DNA of 64,000 nucleotides from Paenibacillus sp. 37 (GCF_008386395.1 NZ_CP043761.1:4836001-4900000); one strand, 5' to 3'. Counted from the first letter of the stretch, positions 8,723-17,371 are shown. Made by a program: numbers and translations. The notes: a model not told the origin generated them from the sequence alone.

Positions 8723-8929
8723 TCCGTTCCCCTCCTTTTACCCTAATATAACCCCGTAATCCCCATTCAAAAACGGATCATCCACAGCTAAGACAAATCA
8801 CCTAGAAGATTGTTGATTTCTCTTCTGGAAATCTATACCTAGTTCTGATAGACTAGATAAAGAAGACAAATTAACCATTGAAAACATTGACATATGGATT
8901 TAACATCTCATAATCAGGAGCAATGACTT

Positions 8930-9154
8930 ATGAAAAAAGAGGTAGAAATTGCCATCCGGCGTAAACAACAGATCATGGTTCGTAATACAAGCGGTCAGAC
9001 GGTAACCGGATTTCCTGAGCGTACCGCTGATACATCCATTCTCTCCTTACGTACCGTTCACGGAAGTCTGTGGATACCGTTTGATGAGGTTGAACATGTT
9101 ACGCGTCTGTTAAGCATCCGGTCTCATCATTTAAGCGGAATGCAACTCGTATAG
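8930..9154 (+). CDS. Small conserved hypothetical protein
   Basis: 74 residues, with AGGAG at good distance before the ATG. Strand-rich content (IMVRNTSGQTVTGF, SILSLRTVHGSLWIPFDEV) suggests a small barrel similar in style to the protein downstream of ung. It is followed by a clear terminator at 9235. I do not recognise a function. Confidence 0.7.
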   Translation: MKKEVEIAIRRKQQIMVRNTSGQTVTGFPERTADTSILSLRTVHGSLWIPFDEVEHVTRLLSIRSHHLSGMQLV

Positions 9155-9234
9155 TCGGATCTGTAATCCTAGAAACTCAGTTCCCTTATAGAAAAAATAC
9201 CTTAACTAGATCTATTTATGCCAGCACTTTACAC

Positions 9235-9267
9235 AAAAAAAACCAGACGCATGCACGTCTGGTTTTT
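9235..9267. terminator. Bidirectional terminator
   Basis: ACCAGACG/CGTCTGGT stem with A-run on the left and T-run on the right. It separates the small plus-strand gene from the convergent nuclease gene. Confidence 0.85.
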
Positions 9268-9353
9268 CTCTTCTACTTATCCTGTACCATGCTGCTACTG
9301 ACCTCACAACAAAGACCCTACAATCCTTATTTCTGCCCAACCATATCCTGTTG

Positions 9354-9836
9354 TTACTTCACTACAAACTTCACTCGTGTTCCATCCGGATATGTACTTA
9401 ACTGATTCCCTACCCATGAACCTGCACCACGATTATCTTTCGGGGTAATGTACTGGATATCTGCACCTGTTCCTCCTTCAGCACACATCGCCATAGGCCA
9501 CTCGTCACGATCCTTACCTTTTTTGACCGGAACACCTTTAAGGGATAAATCCCGATTGCCTTCCGCTCCATTACGATCAATGGTGCATACATCCGAATGC
9601 CCTGCCTTGATAGCAGCTTTAATATGTTTGGCTGTTTCGGGATAACGCTCTGAAGGGAACGTAATGGTGTGGTCCACACTCTTATTAGCCCCTCCGAATG
9701 GATTAGGTATCTCCTCCGGCCATTCTCCCCCTGCCCAGGCGTAGAGGGCTACCAGCAGCATCGCTACCAGTGTCAGTACCTGCTTTTTGAAGCCTTGTTT
9801 ACCTTTTCGTTTTCGTCCTGTGCGTCTCTTACTCAT
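9354..9836 (-). CDS. NucA/NucB-type deoxyribonuclease
   Basis: 160 residues: a very basic N-terminus, a hydrophobic segment at about 18-35 ([17 protein letters not shown]), then the NucA/NucB domain with [14 protein letters not shown] and the closing [14 protein letters not shown]. Family members are Mg-dependent secreted or membrane-bound endonucleases used in competence (NucA) or mother-cell DNA degradation during sporulation (NucB). I chose the ATG at 9836 because GGGGGAG lies 7 bases before it; the frame extends to 9893 without a ribosome binding site. No competence gene adjoins it, so the biological role is open. Confidence 0.88.
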   Translation of the reverse strand: MSKRRTGRKRKGKQGFKKQVLTLVAMLLVALYAWAGGEWPEEIPNPFGGANKSVDHTITFPSERYPETAKHIKAAIKAGHSDVCTIDRNGAEGNRDLSLKGVPVKKGKDRDEWPMAMCAEGGTGADIQYITPKDNRGAGSWVGNQLSTYPDGTRVKFVVK

Positions 9837-9903
9837 GCTGTGTCTCCCCCATTCAACATTAGCATTATAACAGAACGTCCGTTCGTAAAACAATAAAACA
9901 AAT

Positions 9904-9930
9904 AAAAAAACAGCCGAGGCCAGCCGGCTG
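9904..9930 (-). terminator. Terminator of the LOV kinase gene
   Basis: CAGCCGG/CGGCTG stem followed by seven Ts on the minus strand, 15 bases after the kinase stop codon. Confidence 0.8.
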
Positions 9931-9944
9931 TCCTGCTTGTTTGA

Positions 9945-11093
9945 TTATCCTACATTGGGAATGGCCAGCTGGCGCAGCAAGGGCAGTGTCACCTCAAACT
10001 GTGTGCCTTTCCCTTCTGTACTCTCCACCGAAATCTGACCATTCATCAGTTCCAACAGTTCTTTGCAGATGGTCAGACCAAGACCGCTTCCGCCAAATCG
10101 GCGCGCATGGGAGATATCAGTCTGGGTGAATGCATCAAACAATTGTTCGATCTGATGCGGAGGAATGCCAATTCCCGTATCACGTACAGAGAATACCAAT
10201 ACAACGGTATCCATCAGTTGTTGCCTCACATCCACCTGTAACTGCACTTCACCTTGTTCTGTGAACTTGATCGCATTACTCAGCAAATTATCCAGTACCT
10301 GCCGAAGTCTTAGCGGATCACCGATAAGCACATCAGGAACATTCAGATCAGCATGACAGAGCAAACGTATGTGTTTATTCTGTGCCGCAGGTTCATGTGT
10401 CTTCACAATCTGTTGAATCAGCTTCAGAGGTTGAAACTCAATGTTTTCAACATCCATTTTGCCTCTGCCCAGCTTCGCCATATCCAGGCTATTGTTAATG
10501 ATGTTCAGCAGCGCCTCACCTGATTGACGTGCAAGCTCCAGATATTCTTTCTGCTCATCCGTAGTTTCACCCATACTAGCAAGTTCGATCATGCCCATAA
10601 TGCCGTTAAGCGGGGTACGAAGCTCGTGATTCAACTTGCCGATGAATTCCAATTGCCCTCTGCTGTTCATCTCAGCCATGGAAGTTGCAAACTTCAACTG
10701 CTGTTCGGCATACTTCCGTTCTGAAATATCGTATTGAATGCCTACAAAATATAAACACTCTCCGGATTCATTAAAGATCGGATCAATATTCAGTTCGTTC
10801 CAGAACTTCTGACCACTTTTTGTATAATTTAAAATATCAATCTTAATGGATTGTTGTTTCTTTAATGCATCTCGAATCTGCATTACCGTTTCGGGGTCTG
10901 TATCCTGCCCTTGCAAAAATCGGCAATTGTGTCCGACAGACTCTTCATACGTGTATCCTGTCAGTTGGGTAAAGTGTTCGTTTACATACATGAGCGGAAG
11001 CTCAGGCAAGGTAGCATCGACCACCGTCACGGAGGATTTCACTTTCGAGATGATAAATTCCCATTGTAATGAGAGTTGATTATGTTGGCTCAT
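9945..11093 (-). CDS. LOV-domain sensor histidine kinase (probable blue-light receptor)
   Basis: 382 residues, no membrane segment. An N-terminal PAS/LOV domain (about 14-125) carries GHNCRFLQG, the flavin-binding LOV signature whose cysteine (about 57) forms the light-induced adduct with FMN. Then come a HisKA dimerisation helix with KLNHELRTPL (phospho-His about 156) and an HATPase_c domain with NLLSNAIKFT (269-278), DTGIGIP (305-311) and GSGLGL (335-340). The ATG at 11093 follows AGGAGG; the frame extends to 11117. There is no response regulator next to it, so the kinase is orphan here. Light sensing is inferred from the intact LOV motif. Confidence 0.92.
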   Translation of the reverse strand: MSQHNQLSLQWEFIISKVKSSVTVVDATLPELPLMYVNEHFTQLTGYTYEESVGHNCRFLQGQDTDPETVMQIRDALKKQQSIKIDILNYTKSGQKFWNELNIDPIFNESGECLYFVGIQYDISERKYAEQQLKFATSMAEMNSRGQLEFIGKLNHELRTPLNGIMGMIELASMGETTDEQKEYLELARQSGEALLNIINNSLDMAKLGRGKMDVENIEFQPLKLIQQIVKTHEPAAQNKHIRLLCHADLNVPDVLIGDPLRLRQVLDNLLSNAIKFTEQGEVQLQVDVRQQLMDTVVLVFSVRDTGIGIPPHQIEQLFDAFTQTDISHARRFGGSGLGLTICKELLELMNGQISVESTEGKGTQFEVTLPLLRQLAIPNVG

Positions 11094-11299
11094 GCCTTCC
11101 TCCTTCATCACACACACATTGATGTTTATATATTCTGCAATCGTACATTATAAGGAGAGAAAACTAACCAAACGGAATGTGTTGATATTAAATCAATATA
11201 TTTTAATTGTAACACAGTTATTCAAGTCATGTGGTTCTTGGGTAATAGTTGATAACTAACATTACACAATAACCTAACTATTCATCAGGAGGAACATAC

Positions 11300-11368
11300 A
11301 TGAAATTTCTGTTAATTATCATCATTATCATTTTGATTGTAGTCTTTTTTACCAGACGCAAACGTTAA
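11300..11368 (+). CDS. 22-residue hydrophobic membrane peptide
   Basis: A perfect AGGAGG stands 8 bases before the ATG. The peptide is one membrane helix made almost only of Ile, Leu, Val and Phe (residues 3-17), ending in a basic TRRKR tail that would sit in the cytoplasm. It is followed after 32 bases by another small membrane-protein gene and was probably cotranscribed. It is too short for usual gene callers. It could be a regulatory membrane microprotein or a type I toxin-like peptide; no antisense RNA was identified. Confidence 0.65.
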   Translation: MKFLLIIIIIILIVVFFTRRKR

Positions 11369-11400
11369 GATAAGATCCGTTATGTAAGTGAGAAAGGAAG

Positions 11401-11595
11401 ATGGGTATGAGAACCCTCTTTTTTATATTCATGGTACTCTGTATCATCAATCTCTGTTTCCCAAAATTCGGCTGGTATCTACGTTATGGCTGGATTTCCC
11501 AGGGTGAAGCCGAACCCAGCAGGCCTTATATGACTATGGTCAGAACGACCAGCCTGCTGATGTTGCTTATCGCCTTCACACTCGCTATGGCATGA
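11401..11595 (+). CDS. Small membrane protein, DUF6199-like
   Basis: 64 residues with two hydrophobic segments (about 4-20 and 48-63) flanking a conserved-looking PKFGWYLRYGWISQGEAEPS loop, a pattern I associate with the small DUF6199-type family. AAGGA precedes the ATG. A terminator follows at 11616. Function is unknown. Confidence 0.65.
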   Translation: MGMRTLFFIFMVLCIINLCFPKFGWYLRYGWISQGEAEPSRPYMTMVRTTSLLMLLIAFTLAMA

Positions 11596-11615
11596 ACTAT
11601 AGGCATTAGAAGATG

Positions 11616-11639
11616 ACTGCCCTGTTGGGCAGTTTTTTT
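11616..11639 (+). terminator. Terminator after the small membrane-protein pair
   Basis: ACTGCCC tgtt GGGCAGT followed by seven Ts. Confidence 0.9.
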
Positions 11640-11735
11640 GTGGTGAAATGACGGGAAAATGATAACTTTGTTTGTGGTGCAATGATGACAATGCCCGTAA
11701 TATAGATATATCGTTTCGGAAAGGACATCATTGGC

Positions 11736-12959
11736 ATGAACATCGCATTTTATCCGTACTGGGCCGCTAAAACGCTGCTCTCACTTATTAATGTCATATA
11801 TATCATGGTCATTACTACGTTTATATACGGTCTCACTGGATCGGTACTCTCTGCTGCAATGTTTCCACTGATTCAGATCACTGCACGCATAATAGCAGGT
11901 TTCACTTTGCCATTACTTGTGAACCGTTTCCCATTCTCCAAACTATTGATCAGCATTTCCATAGCCAAAACATTAATCATGACCTGTATAGCCATTTCGT
12001 TAAATCACTTGATTTCACAACTGCCACTCCTATTGATCGGAGTGGTCATACTATCCTTATTGGACGGATGGGAAACTCCGTTACTGAAGACTTTAACGCC
12101 ACGATTGGTTCAAGGTGAAGACCTTATAAAAGCAAATAGCCTTCTATCTTTCTCCAATCAGACTGTAACCATTGTCGGTTACGCCATGACGGGATTCGCC
12201 GTGATGAACTGGGGGGCGTCACAGACCTTCTGGGCAGCTACAAGCCTGTCCTGGGCCGTTCTGATTTTCATGATTGCCATGGGTTCGCTCACACAGAATG
12301 TAGAAAAACTCCAGAAATCTGCTGTATCCCGAAATGTATTGAGGGAAGGCTGGAGTATACTTTGGAACAATCCATCGTTACGACTGATCACGCTTATGGA
12401 CATTGCCCAGGCTCTTGCGGGTTCCATCTGGATCGGAGCTGTTACGCTAGCCTTTGCAAAAGAAGCTCTGGGACGAGGAGAAGGTTGGTGGGGACTCATG
12501 AACTCGAGTTACGCTGCCGGAACCATGCTTGGAGGTATTCTGGCTCTTGCACTGGCCAAACGTATTCAGAAGCATCTAATCGCTAGTATGACCATGGGTT
12601 CCCTTCTCTTCAGCCTGCTGACCGTCGTTTATGGTCTAAACAACCTGCCATGGCTCGCTTTGGTGTTATGCATACTCATGGGTCCGGTTCATCAGATTCG
12701 TGATGTGGCTCAGCAGACAGCGCTTCAGAACAGTGTACCTGTCGAATCCCTAACCAAGGTATACGCCACCCATGGCGTCCTGATATCCACGGTGATGAGT
12801 GTATCCATAGTCATCTTTGGTCTAGTCGCCGATCAACTGGGCGTTCGGTGGGTATACCTTATCGGTGGAGCCTTGTTTATTATGTCTGCGATATGCTCAT
12901 TATCGTTGAGCAGGGCTCACAGGAACTATCCCATTGCTAAACATACGAAAAATATGTAA
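11736..12959 (+). CDS. MFS transporter
   Basis: 407 residues with about 12 hydrophobic segments in two sixes, the usual Major Facilitator layout. The cytoplasmic loop in the first half contains PRLVQGEDLIKANSLLSFSN, common in the MFS_3-like multidrug-type exporters. GGAAAGGA precedes the ATG. It stands alone between terminators. The substrate cannot be read from the sequence. Confidence 0.85.
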   Translation: MNIAFYPYWAAKTLLSLINVIYIMVITTFIYGLTGSVLSAAMFPLIQITARIIAGFTLPLLVNRFPFSKLLISISIAKTLIMTCIAISLNHLISQLPLLLIGVVILSLLDGWETPLLKTLTPRLVQGEDLIKANSLLSFSNQTVTIVGYAMTGFAVMNWGASQTFWAATSLSWAVLIFMIAMGSLTQNVEKLQKSAVSRNVLREGWSILWNNPSLRLITLMDIAQALAGSIWIGAVTLAFAKEALGRGEGWWGLMNSSYAAGTMLGGILALALAKRIQKHLIASMTMGSLLFSLLTVVYGLNNLPWLALVLCILMGPVHQIRDVAQQTALQNSVPVESLTKVYATHGVLISTVMSVSIVIFGLVADQLGVRWVYLIGGALFIMSAICSLSLSRAHRNYPIAKHTKNM

Positions 12960-12961
12960 AT

Positions 12962-12988
12962 CAAAGAGACGAGCAACCTCTGCTCGTC
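12962..12988 (-). terminator. Possible terminator between convergent genes
   Basis: GACGAGCA/TGCTCGTC stem with a weak T-rich stretch (CTTTGATTT) on the minus strand. No T-run on the plus strand. Confidence 0.4.
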
Positions 12989-13010
12989 CCTCACAATCTT
13001 AATCTTAATC

Positions 13011-13340
13011 TCAATCCAATCGATAATCTGTCAGCGGCTTGCCTTTTTTATAATACAAAGTGGGTGACAATATATTGAAGAAAATATGCACATCTGGCAT
13101 GTATGCTTCTTCCAAAATAGCTTGCACCGACGATGCAATCCGATTATGAATCTCCTGGTCACGTTGAAACATCAGAATCTCTATAGAAGCCGGAGAAGGT
13201 GTTAGCGCTTGTACATCATGACGCTCTGCCTTCATTCTCTCCCTTGGAATATGAGTAATTAGGGCCATCTGCTCTGTAATTTGGGGTACAACTTCCTCTA
13301 GCTGAGGACCTGTGAATCCTTTAAAGCGAATAAACGGCAT
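13011..13340 (-). CDS. DUF1904 family protein (tautomerase-like)
   Basis: 109 residues beginning MPFIRFKGF, a tautomerase-superfamily-like start with Pro2, followed by a long helix (EVVPQITEQMALITHI) and a strand-rich end. The pattern matches the small DUF1904 family of firmicutes, which has no assigned reaction. GAAGGGA precedes the ATG at 13340, so I chose that over the longer frame to 13391. Confidence 0.72.
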   Translation of the reverse strand: MPFIRFKGFTGPQLEEVVPQITEQMALITHIPRERMKAERHDVQALTPSPASIEILMFQRDQEIHNRIASSVQAILEEAYMPDVHIFFNILSPTLYYKKGKPLTDYRLD

Positions 13341-13442
13341 TGCTATCCCTTCAATCTCTGTTAATAGTCTCTTATGTGATTTTAAGCACATTGTTTTCAG
13401 TTGTCAAATGTCATGGATGGCATATGTTGCTTCTTATAAACA

Positions 13443-13474
13443 GGAAAAGCCCCGCTGAAGTCTCAGCGGAGCCA
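13443..13474 (-). terminator. Terminator of the YjcZ-like gene
   Basis: GCTCCGCTGA/TCAGCGGGGC stem followed by TTTTCC on the minus strand, 25 bases after the stop codon. Confidence 0.7.
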
Positions 13475-13499
13475 CTGTTTGCACGTTTCTATACGTGAC

Positions 13500-13622
13500 T
13501 TACAGCCAGAAAGATTTTGTGATGATCACGAGCAGGATGAAAAGCACAAGAATTGCACTTGTAGAAGTCCATCCGCCGCCGAATCCACCAACATTGCCAC
13601 AACCGTATCCAACTTGACTCAT
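13500..13622 (-). CDS. YjcZ family sporulation protein
   Basis: 40 residues: a Gly-rich N-terminus (QVGYGCGNVGGFGGG) and one C-terminal membrane helix (TSAILVLFILLVIITKSF), the layout of YjcZ-type sporulation membrane peptides. AAAGGAGG stands 7 bases before the ATG. It is below usual size limits but has its own ribosome binding site and terminator. Confidence 0.85.
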   Translation of the reverse strand: MSQVGYGCGNVGGFGGGWTSTSAILVLFILLVIITKSFWL

Positions 13623-13738
13623 TTGATTGGCCTCCTTTGAATTTCAAGGTATGCCATAACATATGCGTATTCTGCGCAAGTGATCGGGCTATTCGACAAG
13701 TTCATCAGCCCATTCATCTGGGATTCATACCCGGTAAC

Positions 13739-14413
13739 TTAACCAGATGGGTCGATGGAGATTTTCAGTGGTTTTTCTTGTGACTCCTGAGGTGAAGGGT
13801 CTGTATTTCCTCTGTCCAGAAGGATTGTACGAGTACGTGTATCACTTCGGGATGCCAGAACAACCTCTCCATCAGGTGTTATACAATAGGCGATCGGAAT
13901 GGATATCTCGCTATCACGGTACGAACCATCCGCATGGCTTGTCCCCATGACAATACATTGATGCTTCATGGCGATCTGCCGAGCCTCTTCGACCCACTCA
14001 CTGTACTGCTTTTCACTGAACATGCCCACACCAATGGAATGCATCACAATGTCCACATTCCCTATATTCTCATTTCCAAATCCTTGCAGGACCAGCTCAT
14101 CACACAACAAAGTGCTTATTAACCACCCCTGTTCCTCAACCGTCTCAGCAGGTGTATATTTAGCTTTCTCCAATACAATCTCTCCAGCCTTACTGATGAT
14201 AATCGCTCGGTCCTTTGGACGTTCGTCCAGTCTGCGATGACCTGATACAATCATGGTCCCATATTCAGCCGCCAACCTGCAAGCTTCCTCAACATTCTGG
14301 TTCAGATAACCTTCAGGAAAAAATAATATATCCGCATCAGAGTGTTGCTTGAGTTCGGCTTCAAGCTGCAGCAGGTGCTGTTCCAACCTCGGTTGTCCAA
14401 TGATAACCTTCAT
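13739..14413 (-). CDS. Nitrilase superfamily (carbon-nitrogen hydrolase) protein
   Basis: 224 residues with the Glu-Lys-Cys arrangement of the superfamily: Glu about 34 in FFPEGY, Lys about 83-85 in EKAKYTP, Cys about 104 in STLLCDEL. The protein is shorter than most amidohydrolases of the family (about 260-280) and the region around Cys is not one of the standard subfamily motifs, so the substrate is open. The ATG at 14413 follows GGGGGA; the frame extends to 14449. A hairpin lies immediately upstream at 14436-14476. Confidence 0.78.
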   Translation of the reverse strand: MKVIIGQPRLEQHLLQLEAELKQHSDADILFFPEGYLNQNVEEACRLAAEYGTMIVSGHRRLDERPKDRAIIISKAGEIVLEKAKYTPAETVEEQGWLISTLLCDELVLQGFGNENIGNVDIVMHSIGVGMFSEKQYSEWVEEARQIAMKHQCIVMGTSHADGSYRDSEISIPIAYCITPDGEVVLASRSDTRTRTILLDRGNTDPSPQESQEKPLKISIDPSG

Positions 14414-14435
14414 CTGGTATCCCCCATTCATAAAT

Positions 14436-14476
14436 AAAAGCCGGTTCATACCTGAATAAGGTACGAAACCGGCTTA
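14436..14476. terminator. Terminator-like hairpin directly before the nitrilase-like gene
   Basis: AAGCCGGTTT pairs with AACCGGCTT, with an inner TACCT/AGGTA stem. On the minus strand it is followed by TTTATTTATG. It may end the upstream 55-residue gene, or act as an attenuator for the nitrilase-like gene 23 bases further on. Confidence 0.65.
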
Positions 14477-14584
14477 AAGGTTGTACGGACAGAACTCCTG
14501 CTCACCTTACTTTGCTTTAAGAGTAATTGGTTCTCATGTTATTGCTAGACGACACAATTACCTTTACAGTTGAATGATATGTAG

Positions 14585-14752
14585 TTAGGCATTTCTACGT
14601 TCAATACTATCATAGATAGCCTGCCCATCATAGCTTCGATCTGTAGTGATATCTTTCACCAATAGGACGCTGTTTTCATTTCCAGATAAGATGCTCAGTG
14701 CCCCCAGCACCCAAGCAAGTGGATATAATGCAACGGATAACATTTTCTTCAT
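14585..14752 (-). CDS. 55-residue small protein with N-terminal membrane segment
   Basis: AAAGGAG stands 9 bases before the ATG at 14752. Residues 1-23 look like a signal or membrane anchor (KKMLSVALYPLAWVLGALSI); the rest is polar (KDITTDRSYDGQAIYDSIER). I do not recognise it. It lies between the methyltransferase gene and the terminator-like hairpin at 14436, and is probably its own small transcript. Confidence 0.6.
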   Translation of the reverse strand: MKKMLSVALYPLAWVLGALSILSGNENSVLLVKDITTDRSYDGQAIYDSIERRNA

Positions 14753-14890
14753 AACTCTGTCTCCTTTTCTGCTTAAACAGATAATTGGTTGAATATCCCA
14801 TTAATACGATTACAATCCAATTAGGTTTCAATTTTATATACAACCATCACTATTTCTAGACATATAGGAGACAAACTAAAATTGTTCCGT

Positions 14891-16447
14891 TCAGATCAAC
14901 TCGAAACTCTGGAGCAACGCTGCTGCCTCTTCATGATCAGGTTCCAGAGCCAAAACTTTATGGGTATATGATAGGGTTTCTTCTTCCAGTTCAAGTTCAT
15001 AACAGCACACAGCCAAATCGTATAAGACGGCTGGATTATGGTTACTCGGGTCTGCAACCAACGATATCTCCAGAAACCGTTTCGCATCCTCATACATATA
15101 CATCTCATATAATAGCTGCCCTGCCAGAAATGCGAGCCCCCCTTGCTGCTCCATCACATAGTAGGACGACCACATCGTATGAATACCAGATTGAATATCA
15201 AGCATTTCCTCATCACTTGCATCAGGAAGAAGACTTGAAATGTGCGTTGCACTGTGGATCAAGAACTCCGCATCATACCCGCCCAGACGCCAAAACGGTA
15301 AAATATGCTTCAACTCCATACTTTCTATTCGAGAGTCTACCCATTGTTTCATGCTGAAAAAGTCATCCGGGCCAAAACGTTCGACAAATCGATGGTAGGC
15401 CAAACGTGTGTTCACATAACTGATGGGTTCGTCCAACATCAACATGCACCCAACATTCAGGTCTTTATAATGATGTGTTGTGAATCGTGTATGGGCACCC
15501 TGTTGTTCCAAGACATATTGAATGGCATGGTAGTTAGCGGTTAGCGAAAAACTCCCGTGAAGAACAAATTCAGGTGGCTCTGCGAACTTCCAGTTATCCA
15601 GCCGATGATCCCCTTTATCAGCGGTAATCAGCACATAACCTGACTGTGACAGCTTGTTCAACCGTTCGAGACAAGACAACCCGATTGCTGGGAACAAAAT
15701 GTGAGAATCCTCCAGTTCCTCTTTGTACAATGTGATAAGCTCCTGATAAGGATAGTTATCCTCACTGTATTCCGGTGCTCGGCGATACTCATAACTCAGC
15801 GTCATGTTCTTCAGCATCTCAGCAGGCTCAAGATCGAGACGACGATCCGGAGACTGTACAAGCAGATCGCACTCATAGATCTCGCCATCCCCAATGTAGA
15901 TTAATTCCTGTGGGATGCTGTCAAAAAAGTAATTAGCAATCAACAACAACGGTTGTTTCAGATCACCGGGCCGAATAACCGTGCCTGCAACGACCAGATT
16001 CAATTCCGTATCCACTACAGCGTCAAAACGTGCAAAATCCACTATACCTTGTTGAATAAAGGATTGCATGGATGGATGCTCCTGCCAACCCAGCACATTC
16101 TCCGCTACCAGATCCGTCATCACATATCTGAAAGGCGGTAACTGTATTGCGGCAAATTCCTTTAACTCAAGCAGTTTCAGGAGAATTTGGTGTGCCAACC
16201 GCCCTACCCCCGCTCCAAGTTCCAGAATGGTTACGGTCTCGCTGATCTTTCCCTTGTTCGAGAGGTCCTGAAGAAAGCCAAAGATCATCTCTGCATACGC
16301 CGTGGCAATCACCGGATTACTCGTAATATATTGAGGGACTTGGTTCTCTGTCCAAGCTTGTAACCCCTTCTGTTCATAATAAGCTCTCTGCCAATCCCAG
16401 ACCGGAGCTTCACTGTAACGAAAACGTTGACTTTCATTTTGCGTCAT
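14891..16447 (-). CDS. MidA-like SAM-dependent methyltransferase with C-terminal TPR-like region
   Basis: 518 residues. The N-terminal half has the Rossmann methyltransferase motif I (ILELGAGVGRLAHQI, about 74-88) and the layout of the MidA/NDUFAF7 (DUF185) family, which methylates protein arginine in mitochondria; the bacterial target is unknown. The last ~80 residues (FLEISLVADPSNHNPAVLYD, then LSYTHKVLALEPDHEEAAAL) read as two TPR repeats, which suggests a protein partner. The ribosome binding site is weak. It stands alone. Confidence 0.75.
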   Translation of the reverse strand: MTQNESQRFRYSEAPVWDWQRAYYEQKGLQAWTENQVPQYITSNPVIATAYAEMIFGFLQDLSNKGKISETVTILELGAGVGRLAHQILLKLLELKEFAAIQLPPFRYVMTDLVAENVLGWQEHPSMQSFIQQGIVDFARFDAVVDTELNLVVAGTVIRPGDLKQPLLLIANYFFDSIPQELIYIGDGEIYECDLLVQSPDRRLDLEPAEMLKNMTLSYEYRRAPEYSEDNYPYQELITLYKEELEDSHILFPAIGLSCLERLNKLSQSGYVLITADKGDHRLDNWKFAEPPEFVLHGSFSLTANYHAIQYVLEQQGAHTRFTTHHYKDLNVGCMLMLDEPISYVNTRLAYHRFVERFGPDDFFSMKQWVDSRIESMELKHILPFWRLGGYDAEFLIHSATHISSLLPDASDEEMLDIQSGIHTMWSSYYVMEQQGGLAFLAGQLLYEMYMYEDAKRFLEISLVADPSNHNPAVLYDLAVCCYELELEEETLSYTHKVLALEPDHEEAAALLQSFELI

Positions 16448-16593
16448 TAAAGGTAAACCTGCTTTCTATCACTAATTTCGTAAGATTCTCAAAAATTCAT
16501 GTTTTACTTTATTCGTAAATACCGTTCCAATCTCTGTAATGCATTATATCATAGAACCCTACCTACTCGATGAAGTTCAGTTTTCCCCTTCAT

Positions 16594-16621
16594 CAAAAAA
16601 AACCTGCTTTTGAGGGCAGGC
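16594..16621 (-). terminator. Terminator of the spore-surface-like gene
   Basis: CCTGC/GCAGG stem followed by eight Ts on the minus strand. Confidence 0.75.
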
Positions 16622-16688
16622 TCATGACGTTCTTTCATATTAAACAGATGGATGGATGAATGGATTCATTGGGCAAGGAAGCCCAACA

Positions 16689-17114
16689 TTAGTCAGAGTA
16701 TAATACGCCGTCAAAGTTCTCAGGACCTACACGGATTGTGCCCAACAAGTTGGAGCTGACAAATGCAGTGTACGTCAATTGTGGCGTAATTGGTGGATTG
16801 AAGTCATCTGCAGAGAATGTAATAACCTGAGGTGCGAGAACACTCAGATTAAATGTGGAAGTGGCGGAATAAATAACTGGGTCTGTTGCTAAAGTCCCTC
16901 TAACTATAGTAATCGTAATTCCGGCAAGCGCTAATGGAAGCTGTACAGAGACTGTTCCTTTGAATTGTACACGTGGGTTAGCTCCGATACCAGCTGTGGA
17001 CACCAAACCAATCTGTCCAAATAATTGAGGTGTGTTAATTACAAGGATTGGAATGGCGATAGAGTTAGCCAAACTCGCATTCTGCGAAGTTCTTGCATCA
17101 ATAAATTGACTCAT
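16689..17114 (-). CDS. Strand-rich hypothetical protein, possibly spore-surface
   Basis: 141 residues, no signal peptide, rich in Ser, Thr, Ile, Val and Ala with regular alternation (TVSVQLPLALAGITITIVRG, FNLSVLAPQVITFSADDF), consistent with a beta-sandwich like those of exosporium or collagen-like-protein C-terminal domains. A strong AGGAGG precedes the ATG. The spore-surface idea is inference from composition and from the absence of a signal peptide. Function is not known. Confidence 0.65.
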   Translation of the reverse strand: MSQFIDARTSQNASLANSIAIPILVINTPQLFGQIGLVSTAGIGANPRVQFKGTVSVQLPLALAGITITIVRGTLATDPVIYSATSTFNLSVLAPQVITFSADDFNPPITPQLTYTAFVSSNLLGTIRVGPENFDGVLYSD

Positions 17115-17262
17115 GAAATCTACCTCCTATGGGTTGGGATAAGGTAGTATATGCGAGATTTGAGATATGGCATGGACATACACTGACATTCGCAAAAAAA
17201 GGCATATTAGAAAGATACCATTTACAAGTTACCTTTTTGCTCTAGCACCTAATTGCAGACAG

Positions 17263-17291
17263 AAAAAAACCCTTGCTAGGCAAGGGTTTTA
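17263..17291 (-). terminator. Terminator of the tRNA-fMet/tRNA-Ile operon
   Basis: AAAACCCTTGC/GCAAGGGTTTT stem followed by a T-run on the minus strand, 7 bases after tRNA-Ile. Confidence 0.88.
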
Positions 17292-17297
17292 AGAGTA

Positions 17298-17371
17298 TGG
17301 GCCCTACAGGACTCGAACCTGTGACCAATCGGTTATGAGCCGACCGCTCTAACCAACTGAGCTAAGGGCCC
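17298..17371 (-). tRNA. tRNA-Ile (anticodon CAT, lysidine type)
   Basis: 74 nt. Acceptor GGGCCCT/AGGGCCC with discriminator A. D-arm TAGCTCAGTTGGTTAGAGC. Anticodon stem CGGCTCATAACCG with CAT. The CAT anticodon reads Met or Ile2; the anticodon stem and D-arm match the AUA-reading tRNA-Ile2 of Bacillus (modified by TilS), not elongator tRNA-Met, which has GGTTCATACCC. Confidence in the isotype is good but not certain. Confidence 0.88.

Noticed and set aside
8887..8914. TTGACA-16-CATAAT promoter before the 74-residue protein gene
   Set aside because: The start of transcription would fall at or after the ribosome binding site at 8916-8920, so it cannot serve this gene as read.
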